Of a DNA stretch of 64,000 nucleotides, positions 24,298-32,947 are shown piece after piece. Origin of the DNA: Streptomyces sp. NBC_01216 (GTDB lineage Bacteria > Actinomycetota > Actinomycetes > Streptomycetales > Streptomycetaceae); NCBI RefSeq assembly GCF_035994945.1, contig NZ_CP108677.1, positions 930,001 through 994,000 of the forward strand, written 5' to 3'. The translations under genes and the position numbers were made by a program. The notes under the pieces were generated by a model that ran no database searches, was not told the DNA's origin, and was given only the letters and a program-made list of their open reading frames with translations. Positions within the stretch are counted from its first letter, which is position 1; each line of letters begins with the position of its first letter.

Positions 24298-25553
24298 TGC
24301 GCGTCGTCGTGGTTGGACAGGGATACGTCGGGCTGCCGCTGGCCATCAGGGCCGCGGAGGTCGGACATCAGGTGATCGGGTACGACGTGGACGCGGAGCG
24401 GGTGAAGAGCCTGGCCGCGGGCGAGTCGTACGTCGAGGACGTGTCCTCGGAGCGCATCCGGGCGGCGACGGACGCCGGTACGTACCGGCCGACCGACTCG
24501 GCCCGGGACTGCGGCGGCTTCGACGTCGCCGTGGTGACCGTGCCGACCCCGCTGCACGAGGGCGCGCCGGACCTCCGCTACATCGAGGAGTCGGCCCGGA
24601 CACTGGCGCGGTACCTGCGCCCCGGGGCGACGGTGGTCCTGGAGTCGACCACGTATCCGGGCACCACCCAGGAGTTGTTCGCGCCGCTGCTCGAGGAGGG
24701 CTCGGGGCTGGTCGCGGGGGCGGACTTCCACCTCGGATACAGCCCCGAGCGCATCGACCCGGGCAACCCGGTCTGGGGCTTCGAGGAGACTCCGAAGGTC
24801 GTCTCCGGGGTGGACGACGCGTCGCTGAAGGCTGTCCAGGACTTCTACGGGCAGCTCGTGGAGACCACCGTGCCGGTCGGCTCGCCGAAGGAGGCCGAGC
24901 TGGCGAAGCTGCTGGAGAACACCTTCCGGCACGTGAACATCGCGCTGGTCAACGAGATAGCGATGTTCGCCCGTCATCTCGACATCGACGTGTGGCAGGC
25001 GATCGACGCCGCGTCCAGCAAACCCTTCGGCTTCATGCGGTTCACTCCCGGTCCGGGCGTCGGCGGCCACTGCCTGCCGATCGACCCGTCGTACCTGTCC
25101 TGGCGGGTGCAGCGCGAACTCGGGCAGAGCTTCCGTTTCGTGGAGCTGGCCAACGACATCAACAACCACATGCCCGAGTACGTCACCCGGCGGCTGATCC
25201 ACGCGTTCAACGCCCGCCGCCGGGCGGTCAACGGCTCGCGCGTCCTGCTGCTGGGCCTGGCGTACAAGAAGAACACCGGCGACGCGCGGGAGTCGCCCGC
25301 GCTGCGCATCTCGCAGCTGCTCCTCGACATGGGTGCCGAGGTCCGTGCGGCGGACCCGCACGTCGTGGAGGGCCACCGGGTGGACCCGCGGCTGGTCAGG
25401 ACCGAACTGACCAAGGACGAGCTGGAGTCGGCGGACGCCGTCGTGCTGCTGACCGACCACGACGCCTTCGACTACACGCTGGTCGAACAGCACGCCCCGT
25501 TCGTGCTGGACACCCGGCGGCGGTTGACCGGACCCAGGATCGAGGTGCTCTGA
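24297..25553 (+). CDS. UDP-sugar 6-dehydrogenase (WecC/WbpA type)
   Basis: 418 residues. Oxidises C6 of a UDP-HexNAc to the uronic acid with two NAD+. The N-terminal Rossmann motif is VVVVGQGYVGLPLA, the linker helix ETTVPVGSPKEAELAKLLEN, and the catalytic cysteine C259 lies in GPGVGGHCLPIDP. The C-terminal NAD-type domain ends with DADVLLTDHDAFDY-like sequence. Family alternatives are UDP-ManNAc dehydrogenase and UDP-GlcNAc 6-dehydrogenase; the adjacent 2-epimerase-family gene supports either route. ATG at 24297 overlaps the previous stop (TGATG). Confidence 0.92.
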   Translation: MRVVVVGQGYVGLPLAIRAAEVGHQVIGYDVDAERVKSLAAGESYVEDVSSERIRAATDAGTYRPTDSARDCGGFDVAVVTVPTPLHEGAPDLRYIEESARTLARYLRPGATVVLESTTYPGTTQELFAPLLEEGSGLVAGADFHLGYSPERIDPGNPVWGFEETPKVVSGVDDASLKAVQDFYGQLVETTVPVGSPKEAELAKLLENTFRHVNIALVNEIAMFARHLDIDVWQAIDAASSKPFGFMRFTPGPGVGGHCLPIDPSYLSWRVQRELGQSFRFVELANDINNHMPEYVTRRLIHAFNARRRAVNGSRVLLLGLAYKKNTGDARESPALRISQLLLDMGAEVRAADPHVVEGHRVDPRLVRTELTKDELESADAVVLLTDHDAFDYTLVEQHAPFVLDTRRRLTGPRIEVL

Positions 25554-25557
25554 GAGC

Positions 25558-26664
25558 ATGATGCGCATCGTCTGCGTCGCGGGGGCGCGGCCCAACTACA
25601 TGAAGATCAAACCGGTGATGGACGCCCTGGAGCGGCGAGGCGCCGAGGTGGTACTGGTGCACACCGGGCAGCACTACGACCCGGCCATGAACGACGTCTT
25701 CTTCGAGGACCTCGGCATCCGTCCGCCCGATCACTTCCTCGGGGTCGGCTCCGGCAGCCACGCCGCCCAGACCGGGCGGGTGATGGAGTCGTTCGAACCG
25801 CTGCTGGAGCGGTTGTCCCCCGCTGTGGTGGTCGTCGTAGGGGACGTCAACTCCACCCTGGCGTGTGCTCTGGTGACGGCGAAGGGCGGGCCGCTGCTCG
25901 CCCATGTGGAGGCCGGTCTGCGCAGTCGCGACTGGTCGATGCCGGAGGAGGTCAACCGGGTCGCCACGGACCGGCTGAGCGACTATCTGCTGGCCCCCTC
26001 GCCCGACGCGGTGGACAACCTGCGCGCCGAGGGCTACCGGGAGGACCAGATCCACCTGGTCGGCAACGTCATGATCGACTCGCTGCTGGCGAACCGGGAC
26101 CGGGCCGCGCGCTCGGACGTGCTGGAGCGGCACGGGCTGACCGTCGGCGGATACGGTCTGGTCACCCTGCACCGGCCGGCCAACGTGGACGACCCGCGGG
26201 TCCTGGCCGGCCTGCTCAAGGCGCTCGGGGAGGTCGCCGGGCACTGCCCGCTCGTGCTGCCCGTGCATCCGCGGGCGGCGGACCGGCTGAACGAACTCGG
26301 TGTGCCCGGTGGCATCCGGCTCGTCCCGCCCGCCGGGTACCTCGACTTCATCGCGCTCCAGGCGTCCGCCCGGATCGTGCTGACGGACTCGGGCGGCGTG
26401 CAGGAGGAGACCACCGCCCTGGGCGTGCCGTGTGTGACGCTCCGGGACAACACGGAACGCCCGATCACGGTCGAGGAGGGCACCAACGTACTCGCGGGCC
26501 GTGATCCGGAGCGGATCGTGTCCACGGCCGTCCGGCTGCTCGACGACCCGCCCGCGCCCCGTCGCCCCGCCCTCTGGGACGGCGGCGCGGGCGAGCGCAT
26601 CGCCTCGGTCCTCCTGGACGGGGGAACGGCGCAGGGCCGTCCGCGGCCCACCGACCACGGGTGA
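25558..26664 (+). CDS. UDP-N-acetylglucosamine 2-epimerase family (WecB/WbpI)
   Basis: 368 residues. Non-hydrolysing 2-epimerase of the GT-B fold that inverts C2 to give the manno configuration. Signature blocks are GARPNYMKIKP, HTGQHYD, VGDVNSTLA, HVEAGLRSRDWSMPEEVNR, VTLHRPANVDD and TDSGGVQEETTALGVP. Two ATGs in tandem (25558, 25561) make the exact start uncertain by one residue. It follows the dehydrogenase after 4 bp. WecB (UDP-GlcNAc) and WbpI (UDP-GlcNAc3NAcA) cannot be told apart by these motifs. Confidence 0.92.
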   Translation: MMRIVCVAGARPNYMKIKPVMDALERRGAEVVLVHTGQHYDPAMNDVFFEDLGIRPPDHFLGVGSGSHAAQTGRVMESFEPLLERLSPAVVVVVGDVNSTLACALVTAKGGPLLAHVEAGLRSRDWSMPEEVNRVATDRLSDYLLAPSPDAVDNLRAEGYREDQIHLVGNVMIDSLLANRDRAARSDVLERHGLTVGGYGLVTLHRPANVDDPRVLAGLLKALGEVAGHCPLVLPVHPRAADRLNELGVPGGIRLVPPAGYLDFIALQASARIVLTDSGGVQEETTALGVPCVTLRDNTERPITVEEGTNVLAGRDPERIVSTAVRLLDDPPAPRRPALWDGGAGERIASVLLDGGTAQGRPRPTDHG

Positions 26665-26680
26665 TCGAAGGACTGGTGAT

Positions 26681-26695
26681 CGAGAACTGTTCTCG
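26681..26695. promoter_or_regulatory. Perfect 15-bp palindrome upstream of wzz-like gene
   Basis: CGAGAAC-T-GTTCTCG lies 16 bp after the epimerase stop, in the only sizeable gap (151 bp) of the plus arm. TATCCT at 26714-26719 is a possible -10 box downstream. It could be the operator of an internal promoter for the wzz-flippase part of the operon. Confidence 0.4.
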
Positions 26696-26815
26696 TGGGG
26701 TCCGGATCCCGCCTATCCTCGTCTCCGGTACGGCTGTTGCCGTCCGGAGGCGAGTCGCCACAGCAGCCGACGCCCGGGGCGCGACAGTCAGAGAAAGGGC
26801 GCAAGGGGGAACGCC

Positions 26816-27673
26816 ATGGACCTCGCGGAGATCTTTCGGGTCATCTGCCGACGCTGGTATGTCCTGTTGCCCGGACTGCTGTTGACGGCCGCCGTCACCA
26901 CCGGTGCCGGCCTGACGGTACCGACCTCGTACGAATCGCAGAGCACGGTGGCGCTGCTGAACTCCAAGCGGGGGACGGCCGCCGACGGCAATCCGTACCT
27001 GAGCATGGTGCCGGCGCTCACCGGCATGGCCGACAGCCTGGCCCGCAACCTCAACTCCGATGCCTCGGTGGCGGATCTGAAGGAACGGGGCGTCACCTCC
27101 CCCTACGAGGCGAAGATCGCGGACAACGCACAGGGGCCGTTGCTGTGGCTGACCGTGTCCGGCGAGGACGCGGACGAGGTGCTCCAGGCGAACCAGACGC
27201 TCATGGAGTACGCGGCGGAGCGCCTGAAGGACCTCCAGGCGGACCAGGCGGTGCCGGCGGAGTCGATGATAAGGATGACGACCATCGTGCCTCCGCAGCG
27301 TCCGGAGGCACAGCTCAAGAGCAAGATCCAGAATCTGGTGATGGCCGGAGCGCTGGGGCTCGTCCTCAGCCTGGTGGCCTGCTTCTTCGTCGAGGCGCGT
27401 CGCCGGTCCGCCTCGCCCGCGGGCCGCCGGGGCCGCCCGCGGGGCACCGGCGGGGAAGGCGGGGAGGAGACCGGGGGCCACCCCGGCGAGGACGCCGCGG
27501 TGACCGGCCTCCCGGGCGCGGGTGCCTCCGGTACCGGCCGGCACGGCTCCGAGGGAGCCGGCGCCGAGGGACCGCTGGACGACCGGCAGCTCGACCAGCC
27601 GACCGTGCAGTTGCCGCTCCTCCCGACGTCCGAGCGGGCCCCGGCCAAGCGTCCACCGTCCTGGGTGAAGTGA
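26816..27673 (+). CDS. Wzz-like polysaccharide chain-length protein
   Basis: 285 residues. The N-terminus MDLAEIFRVICRRWYVLLPG enters a first membrane helix (~20-38). An extracytoplasmic segment follows (SYESQSTVALLNSKRG, LTVSGEDADEV), then a second helix near 175-195 (NLVMAGALGLVLSLVACFF). The tail of ~90 residues is Gly/Ser-rich, cytoplasmic and contains no Walker motif, so there is no BY-kinase domain. It is clearly paralogous to the N-terminal part of the Wzz-Wzy fusion at 32947-34989. ATG at 26816 follows AAGGGGGA. Confidence 0.85.
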   Translation: MDLAEIFRVICRRWYVLLPGLLLTAAVTTGAGLTVPTSYESQSTVALLNSKRGTAADGNPYLSMVPALTGMADSLARNLNSDASVADLKERGVTSPYEAKIADNAQGPLLWLTVSGEDADEVLQANQTLMEYAAERLKDLQADQAVPAESMIRMTTIVPPQRPEAQLKSKIQNLVMAGALGLVLSLVACFFVEARRRSASPAGRRGRPRGTGGEGGEETGGHPGEDAAVTGLPGAGASGTGRHGSEGAGAEGPLDDRQLDQPTVQLPLLPTSERAPAKRPPSWVK

Positions 27674-27712
27674 GCCCCACCCGTCACGACCCGTTCGACG
27701 AGGAGTCCTCGC

Positions 27713-29272
27713 ATGGACACGGCTCCGACCACCGGGACCGAGAGCGCTCCGGCGTCACTGGGCACGAAGGTCCGCTCGGCCGCCCGGTGGAGCCTGATCA
27801 ACACCATGGTGATGCGTCTGGGCAACTTCGCCACCGGCATCATCCTGGCGCGTTTCGTCCTGGACCCCGCGGCCTGGGGCGTGTACGGGGTGGCCCAGAC
27901 CGTCCTGATGGTCCTGCTGGCGGCGAACGAACTCGGCGTCACCCTCGCCGTCGTGCGCTGGGACGGCGACGTCCGTTCCTTCGCACCGACGGTGCTCACC
28001 CTCAGCACCATCTCCAGTGGCCTGCTGTACACGGCACTGTTCGCGGCGGCGCCGGCCGTGGCCACACTGCTCGGCTCCCCCGAGGCGTCCGGCGTACTGC
28101 GGGTGATGTGCGTCTGCCTGGTGCTGGACGGCCTGTCCCAGGTCCCGGCCGGTGTCCTCACCCGTGAGTTCGCCCAGGGCAAGCGGATGGTCATCGACGC
28201 CCTCAACTTCGCCCTCAGCACCTCGGTGACGCTGTTCCTGGCTCTGCAGGGCTGGGGGGCGATGAGCTTCGCCTGTGGTGCCGTGGCGGGCAACGTGGTG
28301 GCACTGGCGGGCTGCGCCCTGGCCGCCCCCGGCTATCTGCGCTTCGGCTGGAACCCCGCCCAGGCACGGGCCCTGCTCCGTTTCGGACTCCCCCTCGCCG
28401 GGGCGAGCATGCTGTCCCTGGCGGTCGTCAACGCCGACGCCATGGTCGTCGGCGCCACCCTGGGCAACGTCTCCCTCGGGTTCTACATGCTGGCCTTCAA
28501 CATGGCCGGCTGGCCCGTCCGGGTGATCTCCGAGGCGGCGCGGCGCGTCTCCTTCGCCGGCTTCTCCCGCCTGGCCGGCTCGCCCAAGGCCCTCTCCGAG
28601 GGCTTCGGCCGCGCGCTCGCGATCCTGGTCACCTGCACGGTCCCGGCCTGTGTGCTGCTCGGCGCGCTCGCCGGGCCGGCCGTAGGGCTCCTGTACGGCG
28701 CCAAGTGGCTGCCCGCGGCCGAGGCACTGCCGTTCCTGATGGCCCTCGGTCTGGCCCGGATCGCCGCCGAGCTGACCTACGACTGTCTGGTCGCCGTCGG
28801 CAGACGCCGTTCCCTCGTCCTCATCCAGGCGCTGTGGCTGGTGACGCTGGTACCGGTGCTCGTCTTCGCGGCGAGGACCGGAGGAATCGCCTCGGTCGCC
28901 GCCGGACATGTGCTGGTCGCCGGCGTCGTCGTGCTCCCCGCCTTCGTCGTCGCGCTGCGCCGCGGCGGGATCGCCACCCGGTCGCTGGCCCGCGCCTGCG
29001 CCTGGCCGGTGCTCGGCGGAGTGGTGATGGCCGCGGTGGTCGTCCTGCTCCGGCAGCGCCTGGGCGAGGGGTTCCTCGCCCTGTGCGCCACGAGTGTCAT
29101 CGGACTCGTGTGCTACGCGGTGTGCGTGCTGCCCAGCCGCAGACTGGTGCGGGGTTCGCTCCCCCGGAGCCGCCGGAGCCGGGGGGAGGGCGAGGGTGTC
29201 CCGACCGCGCCTCCCGCCGTCCCCGCCGTTCCGGCACAGGACAAGCCGGCCACACCGGCTCACGAACGATGA
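27713..29272 (+). CDS. Wzx-type oligosaccharide flippase
   Basis: 519 residues, about 12-14 membrane helices. The start, VRSAARWSLINTMVMRLGNFATGIILARFV, is the standard opening of polysaccharide-transport (MOP superfamily) flippases, and PAAWGVYGVAQTV follows. The protein would move polyprenyl-PP-linked repeat units across the membrane. The last ~40 residues are a hydrophilic Pro/Ala-rich tail. ATG at 27713 has GAGGAG upstream. Gap to the wzz-like gene 39 bp; the next gene starts 2 bp after its stop. Confidence 0.92.
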   Translation: MDTAPTTGTESAPASLGTKVRSAARWSLINTMVMRLGNFATGIILARFVLDPAAWGVYGVAQTVLMVLLAANELGVTLAVVRWDGDVRSFAPTVLTLSTISSGLLYTALFAAAPAVATLLGSPEASGVLRVMCVCLVLDGLSQVPAGVLTREFAQGKRMVIDALNFALSTSVTLFLALQGWGAMSFACGAVAGNVVALAGCALAAPGYLRFGWNPAQARALLRFGLPLAGASMLSLAVVNADAMVVGATLGNVSLGFYMLAFNMAGWPVRVISEAARRVSFAGFSRLAGSPKALSEGFGRALAILVTCTVPACVLLGALAGPAVGLLYGAKWLPAAEALPFLMALGLARIAAELTYDCLVAVGRRRSLVLIQALWLVTLVPVLVFAARTGGIASVAAGHVLVAGVVVLPAFVVALRRGGIATRSLARACAWPVLGGVVMAAVVVLLRQRLGEGFLALCATSVIGLVCYAVCVLPSRRLVRGSLPRSRRSRGEGEGVPTAPPAVPAVPAQDKPATPAHER

Positions 29273-29273
29273 G

Positions 29274-30413
29274 GTGAGTTCCCTGGCCCGAACCGGCCGC
29301 CGCAGACTCCTCGGAGGACTGCTGCTGACCTTCGTCCTCCTCTTCGCCCTGGTGACCTGCGCGGGGGTCGGCGGCAAGGCGATCTGCCTGGGGGGTGCCG
29401 CGCTCTGCGACTCCCGCGCGATCGCCTCCCCCGGCACGGCCTCCACCGCACCGCCCCCGTCGGCCGAGCCGCGTACGCCGGTGCTGCCGCCGGCCACCTC
29501 GGCCACCGCGCCCGAGTCACCGAGCGCCCCGGGCACGCCTCCCGCCACGTCGAGCAGGCCACCCGCCCGCTCGGACAAGCCGCCCGCGGCGAAGGGCTGC
29601 TCGCACCCGCGCGCCTGCGGCTACCCCGACGCGAGCACCACGGGGCCGCGGATCGCCCTCACCCCGCAGAGCACCGGAAACGTGTCCATCCGCACCGACG
29701 GCACCGTCATCAAGGGCTGGGACATCACGGGCTCGCTCGACATCTACGCGAACGACGTGACCGTGATCGACAGCCGTGTCACTTCCACGAACTGGTGGGG
29801 GATCAACCTGCGCCCCGGCTACTCCGGGCTGCGGATCCTGCACAGCGTGATCCGCGCCGTCCCCGGCAAGGGCCCGAACAACGGCGGCTCCGACTACGCC
29901 GTGTCGAACATGGGGACCAGTTCGATCGAGGTCGGCTGGTGCGACGTCTCGGTGTTCGGCGACGCCCTGTCCATGGGCCAGGGCAATCTGCACGACAACT
30001 ACGTGCACGACATCCGCCCGTTCAAGAACCTCGACGGGGAGTGGCAGCACACCAACGCGGTGATCTCCAACGGCGGGGGCAAGGGCAAGCTGATCATCCG
30101 TCACAACACGCTGATCAACGCGACGCCCGTGGACAGCGGCGCCTCGGCGAGCATCGGTCTCTTCGCCGACACCGCGCCGGTCACCCACACAGTCGTCGAC
30201 GACAACTGGCTGGCCGGCGGGGCGTACTCGTTGTACGCGGGCGGCGAGGGCTCAGAGGGGATCGAGGTGACCGACAACGTCTTCTCCCCGGAACTCCACC
30301 CCAAGGGCGGCGCGTACGGCCCGGTCGCCTACTGGCACGCGGCCGGCAGCGGAAACCTGTGGCGTGGCAACCGTATGGCGGACGGCACCCCGGTGGTGCC
30401 GGAGCCTTCCTGA
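29274..30413 (+). CDS. Membrane-anchored right-handed beta-helix protein
   Basis: 379 residues. An N-terminal membrane segment (LLGGLLLTFVLLFALVTCAG) is followed by a ~90-residue Pro/Ser/Thr-rich stalk. The C-terminal part is a parallel beta-helix with rungs such as NDVTVIDSRVTST, SGLRILHSVIRAV, NLHDNYVHDIRPF, LIIRHNTLINA and IEVTDNVFSPE. Such folds bind or cleave acidic polysaccharides (lyases, epimerases, hydrolases). No catalytic triad of a named lyase family is certain. GTG at 29274 has no clear ribosome site and lies 2 bp after the flippase stop, so translation probably depends on coupling. Confidence 0.8.
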   Translation: MSSLARTGRRRLLGGLLLTFVLLFALVTCAGVGGKAICLGGAALCDSRAIASPGTASTAPPPSAEPRTPVLPPATSATAPESPSAPGTPPATSSRPPARSDKPPAAKGCSHPRACGYPDASTTGPRIALTPQSTGNVSIRTDGTVIKGWDITGSLDIYANDVTVIDSRVTSTNWWGINLRPGYSGLRILHSVIRAVPGKGPNNGGSDYAVSNMGTSSIEVGWCDVSVFGDALSMGQGNLHDNYVHDIRPFKNLDGEWQHTNAVISNGGGKGKLIIRHNTLINATPVDSGASASIGLFADTAPVTHTVVDDNWLAGGAYSLYAGGEGSEGIEVTDNVFSPELHPKGGAYGPVAYWHAAGSGNLWRGNRMADGTPVVPEPS

Positions 30414-30502
30414 GGGCATCCGATCACCTGATAAATCCCCACTTCCCGGCTACCGTTGACCGAGACGTCCCCGTAGGCCCGAAACCCCAGGTGGTTGATG
30501 CG

Positions 30503-31177
30503 ATGCCGCTCACCCGTGCTCTCCGCAACCGATTCGTCGACGCGCCCGACTCACTCGGCGAACGGTTCCGCGCGGCCCGCTGGGAGCGGTTCCGGTGCTG
30601 CTTCCCCCGCATCGCCGACCTGCGCGTGGTGGACCTGGGCGGGACGGCGGACAACTGGCTGCGATCGCCTATGCGCCCCAAGCACGTCCATCTGGTGAAC
30701 CTGGAGGAGCACCCCGCCGAGCTGCCCGAGTGGATCACCGCCGAGATCGCCGACGTCACCGACCCGTCGGTCCCGGCCGCCCTGGGCGAGTTCGACCTGG
30801 TGGTGTCCAACTCCACGATCGAGCACGTGGGCGGTCACGCGCAGCGCCGTCGCTTCGTCGCGGCGATCGAGGCGCTCGCCCCGCTGCACTGGGTACAGAC
30901 GCCGTACCGCTACTTCCCCGTGGAGCCGCACTTCCTGGCACCCGGCTTCCAGTTCCTCCCGCTGGCCGCCCAGGCCAGGCTGGTGCGCCACTGGCCGCTC
31001 ACCCACAGCCGCCCCGGCAGCCCGGAGGAGGGTATGGACGCGGTGATCAACATCGAACTGCTCACCCGGGCCGAGATGCGCTACCTCTTCCCGCACTCCG
31101 TGATCCTCAGCGAGCGGGTGGCCGGACTCACCAAGTCCCTCACGGCCGTCCGCACGGAGGCGTTCGCCGGCCGGTGA
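30503..31177 (+). CDS. SAM-dependent methyltransferase of the polysaccharide operon
   Basis: 224 residues. Motif I is present as LRVVDLGGTADNW, followed by HVHLVNLEEHPAEL and a post-I region VVSNSTIEHVGGHAQRRRFVAAIE. HWVQTPYRYFPVEPHFLAPGFQFLP is a hallmark of methyltransferase-like proteins encoded in glycan loci. ATG at 30503 was chosen, with AGGTGG upstream. It would methylate a sugar or a lipid-linked intermediate; the acceptor is not predictable. There are 89 bp between it and the beta-helix gene. Confidence 0.85.
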   Translation: MPLTRALRNRFVDAPDSLGERFRAARWERFRCCFPRIADLRVVDLGGTADNWLRSPMRPKHVHLVNLEEHPAELPEWITAEIADVTDPSVPAALGEFDLVVSNSTIEHVGGHAQRRRFVAAIEALAPLHWVQTPYRYFPVEPHFLAPGFQFLPLAAQARLVRHWPLTHSRPGSPEEGMDAVINIELLTRAEMRYLFPHSVILSERVAGLTKSLTAVRTEAFAGR

Positions 31178-31205
31178 ACCCGGCCGGGACGGGAGGGACA
31201 CCGCG

Positions 31206-31997
31206 ATGCGCCGGATGATCCGGGGCCCCTGGGAGCTGCTCAAGTGGCTCTTCGGGTGGCTGGTGCTGTTCGAAGTACGCAACAAGGTGCTGCTGTCGCC
31301 CACGGCGGTGCGACTACGGCGCTTCGAGAACGCCGAGGTCGCACGCCTCTCGACACGCTGGGAGGAGCCACCCCGCGCACGGGTCGTGACAGTGATCGCC
31401 ACCCACCGGCGCCCGGAGCAGTTGCTCCGGGCGGTCGGCTCGGCCCTGAAGCAGTCGGTCCGGGACCACCTCGTGATGGTCGTCGACGACGGCGCCGGGC
31501 TTCCCGAACTCCCCTATGACCCCAGGCTGTTCGCCGTCTCCCTGGCCCGCAACACCGGCGTGGCCGGGGTGGTCCGCAATGTCGGCATCCGGCTGACCCG
31601 CTCGCGGTACGTCGCCTTCCTCGACGACGACAACCTCTGGGAACCGGACCATCTGCGACAGGCGTTGGCGGTACTCGAAGCCCCCGGCGGCCCCGACGGC
31701 GTCTACACGGCGCTGCGCCGCGTCCTGCCCGACGGCACGGACCGGGACGTGCTGTCCGTGCCCTTCGACCGGCGCAGGGCGGCGCGCGAGTCCTTCCTGG
31801 ACACCAACGCCTTCGTGGCCCGCCGCTGCCGGAGCCTGCACTTCAGCAGGCTCCGACGCCGCCCCGAGGTGATGCCCCGGGAGGACTGGGAGCTGGTCCG
31901 CCGCTACAGCCGCGGACGCCGGGTGGAGCACCTTCCGCTCCCCACCGTGCGGTACCTGGTCAACCCCGGCAGCTTCTACACCTCCTGGCGGGACTGA
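31206..31997 (+). CDS. GT2-family glycosyltransferase
   Basis: 263 residues. A hydrophobic N-terminal segment (WELLKWLFGWLVLFEV) may associate it with the membrane. The GT-A core follows: VVTVIATHRRPEQLLRAVGSAL, MVVDDGAG, the acceptor-side RNVGIRLTRSRYVAFLDDDNLWEPDHL with the metal-binding DDD, and a final EDWELVRRY. It is the last gene of the plus arm and its 3' end overlaps the opposing GT2 gene by 22 bp. The linkage made is unknown. Confidence 0.88.
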   Translation: MRRMIRGPWELLKWLFGWLVLFEVRNKVLLSPTAVRLRRFENAEVARLSTRWEEPPRARVVTVIATHRRPEQLLRAVGSALKQSVRDHLVMVVDDGAGLPELPYDPRLFAVSLARNTGVAGVVRNVGIRLTRSRYVAFLDDDNLWEPDHLRQALAVLEAPGGPDGVYTALRRVLPDGTDRDVLSVPFDRRRAARESFLDTNAFVARRCRSLHFSRLRRRPEVMPREDWELVRRYSRGRRVEHLPLPTVRYLVNPGSFYTSWRD

Positions 31998-32947
31998 CCT
32001 CCGGAGGGCAGGCCGGTCGCGGGGGCGCCGAGCAGAGCGGCCACGGCCGCTCTGCTCGGCGCCCGGCCGAGGGCGGACCGTGAGAGCTCCCGCAGCAGCA
32101 CGGCCCCCCGGAAAGCCACCCCCGCCGCGAATCCGTGCCGGCGCCGGTAGAGACGCACCCGGTTGACGGTCAGCAGGGACCACAGGCGTGGGGAGACCCG
32201 GGAGTCACCGCCGAGATGGACGGCGTGCGCCGAGGGTTCGATGCGGGTGGCCAGCCCGAGGTCCCGGGCGCGCAGACAGTAGTCCGTCTCCTCCGAGTAG
32301 AGAAAAAAGGACTCGTCCCACGGGCCGCAGGCGTCCAGGCAGTCCTCGGACAGCGCCATCAGCGCCCCGGTCGCCCAGTCCGCGCGGGTCCGTCCCGTGT
32401 AGGCGGCGGGATCGGTGACGAGTTCGCTGAGGGCGGGGAACCGGCCCGCCCGGCGATTGCCCAGGACCGCTTCGCCGAGCGCCCGGCCCACCCGTGACTC
32501 GCGGCGCAGCGAGTGGATGAGCGACAGGTCCTCCTCCCGCAGCACCGGCACGGTGATCCCGACGCGTGCTCCGTCGGGCAGGGGGGTGCCCAGGGCGTCC
32601 ACCAGCGTCGCCGCGCAGCCCTCACCCATACGGATGTCGGGGTTGCACACCAGTGCCGCCCGGAATCCTCCCTCCCACGCGGCGGCGGCCCGCAGGGCCG
32701 CGTTGACCCCGAAGGCGTAGCCGCCGTTGCGGCCGGTCTCCACGACGGTGGCCTCGGGCGCGAGCTCGCGGACCACGGCGACGCTGTCGTCCGAGGAGTC
32801 GTTGTCGGCGACGACCAGCCGCCAGTCGAGGCCCGCCATGCCCTGAGGGAGCGCGGCGAGGAACCCGGGCAGCACCGCGGCGCTGTTCCAGGTGACGACG
32901 AGGACGGCGACGGGTCCGCGGTCCGCGGCCTCGTGCTGAGGGTGCAT
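31976..32947 (-). CDS. GT2-family (rhamnosyltransferase-like) glycosyltransferase
   Basis: 323 residues. N-terminal VLVVTWNSAAVLPGFLAALP, VADNDSSDDSVAV, GRNGGYAFGVN, VCNPDIRM (DxD-like) and the late WDESFFLYSEETDYCLRARDLG are the standard blocks of the rhamnosyltransferase-type GT2 branch. The C-terminal 30 residues contain a 42-bp hairpin at DNA level. ATG at 32947 overlaps the stop of the Wzz-Wzy gene by one base (TGATG). Last gene of its transcript; convergent overlap with the plus-arm GT2. Confidence 0.9.
   Translation of the reverse strand: MHPQHEAADRGPVAVLVVTWNSAAVLPGFLAALPQGMAGLDWRLVVADNDSSDDSVAVVRELAPEATVVETGRNGGYAFGVNAALRAAAAWEGGFRAALVCNPDIRMGEGCAATLVDALGTPLPDGARVGITVPVLREEDLSLIHSLRRESRVGRALGEAVLGNRRAGRFPALSELVTDPAAYTGRTRADWATGALMALSEDCLDACGPWDESFFLYSEETDYCLRARDLGLATRIEPSAHAVHLGGDSRVSPRLWSLLTVNRVRLYRRRHGFAAGVAFRGAVLLRELSRSALGRAPSRAAVAALLGAPATGLPSGGQSRQEV
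32023..32064. terminator. Hairpin with 20-bp perfect arms inside GT2 coding sequence
   Basis: Bases 32023-32042 and 32045-32064 are exact complements separated by AC. The structure lies 26 bp after the stop of the plus-arm operon yet within the last 90 bp of the opposing GT2 gene, where it encodes an Ala/Arg-rich segment. It is the obvious terminator of the plus arm. Confidence 0.75.
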
